Below are positions 6,339-10,250 of a stretch of 10,250 nucleotides of DNA, in pieces. Location of the stretch: contig JAFQBZ010000205.1 of assembly GCA_017399515.1 (NCBI GenBank), positions 1 to 10,250 on the forward strand, written 5' to 3'. Under the pieces are notes generated by a model. That model saw only the letters and a program-made list of their open reading frames with translations, was not told where the DNA came from and did no database searches. Every line of letters starts with the position of its first letter. Position 1 is the stretch's first letter. The position numbers and the translations under genes were made by a program. The DNA is from Clostridia bacterium (GTDB lineage Bacteria > Bacillota > Clostridia > Christensenellales > UBA1242).

Positions 6339-6437
6339 TTACATTTCCTCCTCTCTCCAGTCTCACTGCGAAGGTGCATAACAAAGTTATGACTTTAATT
6401 TTTTCACAAGAAAAAAGATACCTTTTGCATGTGGCAC
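6339..6437 (-). ncRNA. Probable L21 leader (autoregulatory 5' RNA of rplU)
   Basis: The predicted transcript has about 99 bases before rplU, far longer than the other leaders here. It contains a perfect hairpin CATAAC-AAA-GTTATG (6377-6391), flanked by AAGGT (minus strand, 6424-6420) and ACCTT (minus strand, 6375-6371) that can pair around it. A well-ordered stretch before the ribosome site (6351-6370, minus strand reading CGCAGTGAGACTGG) follows. The position and size fit the known L21 leader family (Rfam RF00559) found upstream of rplU in Bacillota, where excess L21 is thought to repress its operon. The assignment rests on context and folding, not on a model search. Confidence 0.62.
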
Positions 6438-6443
6438 GAGCAT

Positions 6444-6472
6444 AGTCTATCACTTTGGCTAGATTTTGTCAA
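6444..6472 (-). promoter_or_regulatory. Promoter of the rplU-prp-rpmA operon
   Basis: Consensus TTGACA (6467-6472), a 17-base spacer and TAGACT (6444-6449), with TGA directly before the -10. Transcription should begin near 6437. An AT-only 18-base palindrome (6474-6491) lies directly upstream of the -35, where an UP element would sit. Confidence 0.78.
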
Positions 6473-6490
6473 GATATTTATTAATAAATA

Positions 6491-7366
6491 TTAAATTAAA
6501 TTATTTTCACGATAAAGTTCAATTTCCGAAATTTCCCCAACTTTAATGCCTTGATCGTTAATAAACACAAACTTAAAAAAATGCGTATTATCAACAAATT
6601 TAAACAACTTGAATTTGTCAATTTTAGAATCAACATAAATAGTCTTTTCAAACAAACCGCTAGACAGTTTTTTTAACTTATTAACTGCAAAAAACTGTCT
6701 TTTATAAGATGTCTCTTTTGATGATGAAAACAATAAACACATAAGATTCACACAAACAAAACCCAAGGTAAAATTAAACTCAAAAAAGAAAGAAACCAAA
6801 AACAAAACAAACAATAAAAAAATGAAACACATTGATAATTTTTTTATCTTTTTTAATGACTTGATTCGATTTCCATTTTTTGAAAAATTTGCAAGCAAAA
6901 ACCTACCCATATCAAGTGGATATATCGGCAAAATGTTAAACAATAAAATCATTAAATTTGCCGTTAAAACATCATGAAACAAAACCGATGTTTCAGGAAA
7001 AAACCAAAAGTTAATATAACAGAAAATAACCACAATAAGGTTAAAAACGGGTCCAGCCAAAACAATCTTAATTTCGTCATAAAAATTAAAATCATCATAA
7101 CCTTCAAGCGATGCACCAAAAAAACTTAGATGCATCTTTTCTGGCATATATCCATATTTTTTTGCAACAAAAAAATGACTAAATTCATGGCACAATAAAA
7201 ATAAAATGTAAATGAAATACATTCTAACAGAGTCAAGAAAACAAGCCAAAACAAAAAGCATTAAAAAAGAAAAATCTATCTTAAAAAACGATAAATTATT
7301 CTTAATTTTTCGCAAAATATTGCTTTTTTTATTAAAAAATAGTTTAATTTTGGAAATTTTCAACAT
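6491..7366 (-). CDS. spoIVFB: Site-2 protease family (M50) membrane metalloprotease, SpoIVFB-like
   Basis: This is an intramembrane zinc protease; in Bacillus SpoIVFB cuts pro-sigma-K during sporulation. The product is 291 residues with several hydrophobic helices (about 33-58, 100-125, 133-150, 176-214). The zinc site HEFSH (60-64: H60, E61, H64) lies at the end of the second hydrophobic stretch. LAGPVFNL (103-110) and NILPIYPLDMGR (144-155, third ligand D152) match the family, except that the usual PLDGGR has Met at 153. The C-terminal 70 residues are a soluble domain, as in SpoIVFB. It lies directly upstream of rplU-prp-rpmA, the same place as in Bacillus, but no spoIVFA is present. The ATG at 7366 lacks a ribosome site, and an in-frame stop four codons upstream excludes a longer form. 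The family call is firm; the sporulation role is inference. Confidence 0.85.
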   Translation of the reverse strand: MLKISKIKLFFNKKSNILRKIKNNLSFFKIDFSFLMLFVLACFLDSVRMYFIYILFLLCHEFSHFFVAKKYGYMPEKMHLSFFGASLEGYDDFNFYDEIKIVLAGPVFNLIVVIFCYINFWFFPETSVLFHDVLTANLMILLFNILPIYPLDMGRFLLANFSKNGNRIKSLKKIKKLSMCFIFLLFVLFLVSFFFEFNFTLGFVCVNLMCLLFSSSKETSYKRQFFAVNKLKKLSSGLFEKTIYVDSKIDKFKLFKFVDNTHFFKFVFINDQGIKVGEISEIELYRENNLI

Positions 7367-7547
7367 TTTATTTGCACATTAAAATTATTTTAATATTGTT
7401 AAATTCTTATAGTTTTAACCAATGATTTATTAAATTTTATTAATTACATCAATTAAAAATGCCAGTCAAATCAGACCAATTGTTAAATTAAGCAAAATTT
7501 TAATTTTTTTTAATTTAAAAATAAATATAAATTTATACACTTTTAAT

Positions 7548-7577
7548 TTGTAAGTTATAGAAAAAATGATATATAAT
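7548..7577 (+). promoter_or_regulatory. Candidate promoter of the MreB-like gene
   Basis: TTGTAA (7548-7553), then either TATAAT at 7572-7577 (18-base spacer) or TATATA at 7570-7575 (16-base spacer, with TGA before it). The expected start is near 7582-7584, giving a leader of about 14 bases beginning with the AGGAG ribosome site (7584-7588). The rest of the intergenic region 7367-7547 is AT-rich with short A/T inverted repeats; I see no gene in it. Confidence 0.6.
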
Positions 7578-7597
7578 TATTGTAGGAGAAAAAGGTT

Positions 7598-8605
7598 ATG
7601 TCAACATCATATTTAGGAATAAAACTTGGTTCAACAACCACTTATATCTACAAACCAGGAAACGGAATTGTCCTTCGTGAAGCAAGTATGGTTGCAATGT
7701 CTTCAAATTTTAAATTTAAAGACATTAAAGCAGTTGGAAACGAAGCAAAGCGAATGATTGGAAAAACCGGTGAAGACACAAAAATTTATTCACCTATCGT
7801 TAACGGTGTTGTTGAATATGAAGAATATGCAACAAATATGCTCAAGGGATTTTTAAAGAAAATCTATCCAACAAAAAAACTCGGTCATAACATTAAAGCG
7901 GTTTTATGCACCCCACTTGGAATCACACCAACAGAAAAAAAATCACTTGAAATTGTTTGTTTCAAAGCAGGCATTGCTGATGTTTACTTGGTTCCAGACA
8001 TAATTTGCTATGCACTTGGTAACGGAATTGACATCAAATCTGAAACTTCTCAACTTATCGTTAATATTGGTGGCGACACAACAAATATTGCAACCGTTTC
8101 AAACTACACAATAATCAAAGGTTATAATTTTGCTATTGGTGGTGAACTCATTAACATTGCAATTGCTAAATATATTGAAGAAACTTATAATCTACTTGTG
8201 TCACTTGAGCAAGTTGACAGACTTAAACTTGAAATATGTTCTCTTTTTGAAAATTATTCAGCATCAATGGAAATTATGGGCATAAACAAAACAACTCAAA
8301 CAAAAGAAAGAGTACTCATCACAGCCACTGAACTATACCCTATTGTTTACTATTATTATTCAAAAATTGCCGAAGCAATTAATTCAATCATTCAAGAATC
8401 TGACCCATCTGTTGTTGAAGATATTTCAAAAAACGGAATCTATTTTTATGGTGGTGCAACAAGAATTGTTGGACTTGAAAGATTTATGTCTGAACATACA
8501 AAATTTAAAATTCACTTCTCTAATATTTCTAAATCAAATATTGTAGGCACAGGTGAACTTATTAAGTACCCTCAACTTTTGAAAAGAATTCTTAAAAATA
8601 ATTAA
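7598..8605 (+). CDS. Divergent MreB-family actin-like protein with altered nucleotide-site residues
   Basis: MreB, Mbl and MreBH form membrane filaments that guide wall synthesis. The product is 335 residues, normal for the family, and aligns throughout: GNGIVLREASMVAM (21-34), KAVGNEAKRMIGKTG (44-58), KAVLCTPLGITPTEK (100-114), the YIEETYNLL segment (192-200), and GIYFYGGATRIVGLERF (280-296). The ATP-site residues are changed. The phosphate-1 motif usually reads DLGT and here is KLGS (K9). The phosphate-2 motif usually reads DIGGGTTD/E and here is NIGGDTTN (156-163). The usual EEP glutamates are replaced around LVPDII (131-136). It may bind nucleotide weakly or be a non-hydrolysing partner of another MreB; that is inference. 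AGGAG lies 9 bases before the ATG. It is divergent from the SpoIVFB-like gene. No terminator is evident after it. Which paralogue it is cannot be decided. Confidence 0.9.
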   Translation: MSTSYLGIKLGSTTTYIYKPGNGIVLREASMVAMSSNFKFKDIKAVGNEAKRMIGKTGEDTKIYSPIVNGVVEYEEYATNMLKGFLKKIYPTKKLGHNIKAVLCTPLGITPTEKKSLEIVCFKAGIADVYLVPDIICYALGNGIDIKSETSQLIVNIGGDTTNIATVSNYTIIKGYNFAIGGELINIAIAKYIEETYNLLVSLEQVDRLKLEICSLFENYSASMEIMGINKTTQTKERVLITATELYPIVYYYYSKIAEAINSIIQESDPSVVEDISKNGIYFYGGATRIVGLERFMSEHTKFKIHFSNISKSNIVGTGELIKYPQLLKRILKNN

Positions 8606-8662
8606 TATAAATAATAAATAACAAATATAAACTTTGCATATAACATAGATTTATTGCTAGTA

Positions 8663-8691
8663 TTGACTTTTTGTCAAAAAACTGCTATAAT
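8663..8691 (+). promoter_or_regulatory. Promoter of the membrane protein-lipoprotein gene pair
   Basis: TTGACT (8663-8668), a 17-base spacer and TATAAT (8686-8691), with TGC directly before the -10. Transcription should start near 8698, about 58 bases before the ATG at 8756. This also rules out starts at 8654 and 8696. Confidence 0.83.
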
Positions 8692-8703
8692 CTCAATGTT
8701 AAT

Positions 8704-8736
8704 AGCAAAGTTTTTTATTTGCTTTTTTATTTTTTA
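8704..8736 (+). terminator. Weak terminator-like hairpin in the 5' leader
   Basis: AGCAAA (8704-8709) pairs with TTTGCT (8718-8723) across an 8-base loop and is followed at once by T-rich sequence. It lies between the predicted transcription start and the ribosome site of the 8756 gene, so it could act as an attenuator. The stem is only 6 bp. Confidence 0.3.
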
Positions 8737-8755
8737 TATTCTTAGGGAGTGGAAT

Positions 8756-9457
8756 ATGATTTCAAAAAAAGAAAAAAAAGTTATTATTATCAGCATAATA
8801 TCATTGATTTTAGTTGCTGCAATTGCAATTAGTGCTATTTTTATTATTCGCAAAAAAAAGAATAATGACGAAAGTTTAATTTCAAGCAATATGAGTCAAG
8901 TTGACACAAACTCATCAAATCTTGCGATTTTTAATGGCGATGTTTCAACAAACTATAACGGTACATATAAATTTAACACCATTAAAGATATTGAATTTAG
9001 CGACAAATTAACAAAACAAGAAATCAATGCATTATACAAAAACAAAAATATTTCTAATAAAAATGAATTGTTTGACTTATTAAAAAAAGAAAAAGATGAT
9101 GCAACAAAAAACGGTGAACTTCTTGTTTTATCAAATGGCTGCATCAATAAAACTTATGGAACTGACAAGAACAGAATTCCTGTTCCACAAAGTGCAGGAA
9201 CTTATGTTGGAGATGATAACTTATCAAGAGTAATTATCACAGGCACAAATGAAGTATTTTATATTTCACTTAACTATTCATCAAAAAACGCTGCTTTGAA
9301 TTTGGCTTATGGTCCAACATCAAACGGAACAAAACTTTATGTATTTAAACAAATTTGCAGTAAATACGACCCTGATTTAGTTTTAATAAATGTAACATAT
9401 GAATATGATTTACATATAATTGAAGAAGAAATAGATGAAGAAATTTATGATTTTTAA
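8756..9457 (+). CDS. Single-pass membrane protein with extracytoplasmic domain, unknown function
   Basis: The product is 233 residues. The N-terminus MISKKEKK is followed by one strongly hydrophobic helix (about 9-31) and then RKKKNN. Both flanks are basic, so orientation is uncertain, but a Ser/Asn/Asp-rich linker (33-68) followed by a beta-rich domain is typical of an exported anchored protein. The domain starts with NGTYKF (68-73), holds C129 and C201 that could pair, and ends in a very acidic tail. No family is recognised. The ATG at 8756 has AGGGAG 6 bases upstream; longer in-frame forms from 8654 or 8696 would begin upstream of or at the predicted transcription start. The next gene follows after 20 bases and has a similar plan, so the two are probably co-transcribed and may be related. 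Confidence 0.85.
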   Translation: MISKKEKKVIIISIISLILVAAIAISAIFIIRKKKNNDESLISSNMSQVDTNSSNLAIFNGDVSTNYNGTYKFNTIKDIEFSDKLTKQEINALYKNKNISNKNELFDLLKKEKDDATKNGELLVLSNGCINKTYGTDKNRIPVPQSAGTYVGDDNLSRVIITGTNEVFYISLNYSSKNAALNLAYGPTSNGTKLYVFKQICSKYDPDLVLINVTYEYDLHIIEEEIDEEIYDF

Positions 9458-9477
9458 ATTAATAAGGAGAAACTATT

Positions 9478-10250
9478 ATGAAAAAATTTACAAAATTATT
9501 TTCAATTTTAATCTTAGCAGTTGTTTGTTCATTTAGTTTCATTGCTTGTAAAAACAATGAAAACAAACAAGCAGCACCAATCACAACCAGCAACATTAGT
9601 GACACAGGTTCAAACAATGAAGATGATGTTGCAGAAAATGTTTCAGATGAAGCCCAAGAAAATTTAACAATTGAAGAATCCCAAGAGCAAGAAATTGTTT
9701 ACCCAATCACACCTGGCATTTATAAATTTCAAAAAGAAACATTAACCTTTGATGATATTTATTACAAAGATGAAGCAGAACTTTTAAATTTCTTTGAAAC
9801 AAGAGACTTAAATGGCGTCTTTGATTTTGTTTATAAAGTAGGCTTTGCTGATTTTGCAAAATCAATCACAACCGTTAATATTGGTGGTGTTGATTACAAA
9901 AAAGTTGTTAATTTTAATAAAAATGAATCAAACGACACTGAACTTGGTTATGTGACACTTTTTGAAAGTTATGAAGACACATTCACACTTGTTGATGAAC
10001 AAATTGTTTATGATATTGTTGATGGAAACATTGTTTTGCAAGTAAGTAATCCTGAATTTATTATTAATCAAGAAACCAACACAATAACAATTCTATATCC
10101 ATTCAGTTATATTAACGCTGAAACAACCGAAATTGTTAACACTCCACTTTATATTAAAGTTGATGTAACACTTTATAATGAATTTGACATTATGCAAGAT
10201 AATACTCTTACTGGATACACATATTTAGATGGTTCAGCAAAAATTATTAA
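9478..10250 (+). CDS. Putative lipoprotein, unknown function (partial, C-terminus beyond right edge)
   Basis: The visible 257 residues are open to the window edge. The N-terminus is a lipoprotein signal peptide: MKKFTKLF, a hydrophobic core (9-22) and a lipobox ending FIAC with the lipidated cysteine at C24. A low-complexity acidic Asn/Thr/Glu linker (25-75) follows, then a predicted beta-rich domain starting PGIYKFQKETLTFDD (79-93) with IGGVDYKKVVNF and many Thr/Val/Tyr strands. The mature protein should sit on the outer face of the membrane. No family is recognised. AAGGAG lies 8 bases before the ATG. The gene follows the 8756 membrane protein after 20 bases without a visible promoter or terminator, so the two are likely one operon. 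GxYKF at the domain start in both hints at a shared origin. Confidence 0.85.
   Translation, partial: MKKFTKLFSILILAVVCSFSFIACKNNENKQAAPITTSNISDTGSNNEDDVAENVSDEAQENLTIEESQEQEIVYPITPGIYKFQKETLTFDDIYYKDEAELLNFFETRDLNGVFDFVYKVGFADFAKSITTVNIGGVDYKKVVNFNKNESNDTELGYVTLFESYEDTFTLVDEQIVYDIVDGNIVLQVSNPEFIINQETNTITILYPFSYINAETTEIVNTPLYIKVDVTLYNEFDIMQDNTLTGYTYLDGSAKII

Noticed and set aside
5388..6379. Alternative-frame minus-strand frames and plus-strand frames across rpmA and rplU
   Set aside because: They overlap L27 and L21, whose family motifs fix the true frames.
6474..6491. 18-base perfect palindrome as terminator of the SpoIVFB-like gene
   Set aside because: It is made only of A and T, has no loop or useful T run, and abuts the -35 of the rplU promoter; an AT-rich upstream element is more likely.
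7367..7547. Small RNA or short gene in the intergenic region before the MreB-like gene
   Set aside because: Only A/T inverted repeats, no GC-containing stem with a T run, and no start codon with a ribosome site.
8654..8755. Longer N-terminus of the 8756 protein, with an added hydrophobic segment
   Set aside because: The promoter at 8663-8691 lies inside the extension and no ribosome site precedes 8654 or 8696, whereas AGGGAG is ideally placed before 8756.
1..10250. Mobile element, prophage, CRISPR array, toxin-antitoxin or defence island
   Set aside because: No transposase, integrase, direct-repeat array or paired small toxin genes are visible; composition and signals are uniform and most genes are housekeeping.

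Overview
The window is AT-rich chromosomal DNA that looks like an uncultured low-GC Bacillota (Firmicutes-type) bacterium, probably from a spore-forming or formerly spore-forming lineage. Four things support this: strong AGGAGG-type ribosome binding sites; a flotillin of the FloA type; an rplU-prp-rpmA operon in which L27 carries the Firmicutes N-terminal extension and Prp is the dedicated protease; and a SpoIVFB-like site-2 protease directly upstream of that operon. No mobile element, CRISPR array, tRNA or rRNA is visible. No gene-free stretch exceeds about 230 bases.

Layout. Positions 1-2079 (minus) hold floA followed by a membrane-anchored charged protein that runs off the left edge, both driven by a near-consensus promoter. 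Positions 2217-2816 (minus) encode a small HExRH zinc-peptidase-like protein. Diverging from it, 2904-3740 (plus) encodes an OGG1-type 8-oxoguanine DNA glycosylase whose mRNA appears to be leaderless. It converges on a 331-residue helical protein of unknown function (3752-4747, minus) through a shared two-way terminator. A PNPOx-fold flavoprotein follows at 4859-5263 (minus), then rpmA, prp and rplU (5392-6338, minus) behind an apparent L21 leader RNA, then the SpoIVFB-like protease (6491-7366, minus). To the right, on the plus strand, lie a divergent MreB-family actin homologue (7598-8605), a single-pass membrane protein (8756-9457) and a lipoprotein cut by the right edge (9478 onward).

How the genes work together. 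Prp should remove the L27 extension to give functional ribosomes, and the leader probably lets L21 control the operon. FloA and its neighbour probably work at the same membrane domain. The last two plus-strand genes are a likely co-transcribed pair of surface-exposed proteins. MreB-like and SpoIVFB-like genes beside rplU-prp-rpmA echo the mreB...spoIVFB-rplU-prp-rpmA order known from Bacillus, but rearranged.

Regulation. Seven of the eight promoters I could place have an extended -10 (TGn directly before the -10 hexamer), and the eighth can be read that way. Most predicted 5' leaders are very short (0-20 nt). The most unusual observations are the leaderless glycosylase gene, the MreB homologue with replaced nucleotide-site acidic residues, and the unknown FloA partner protein.
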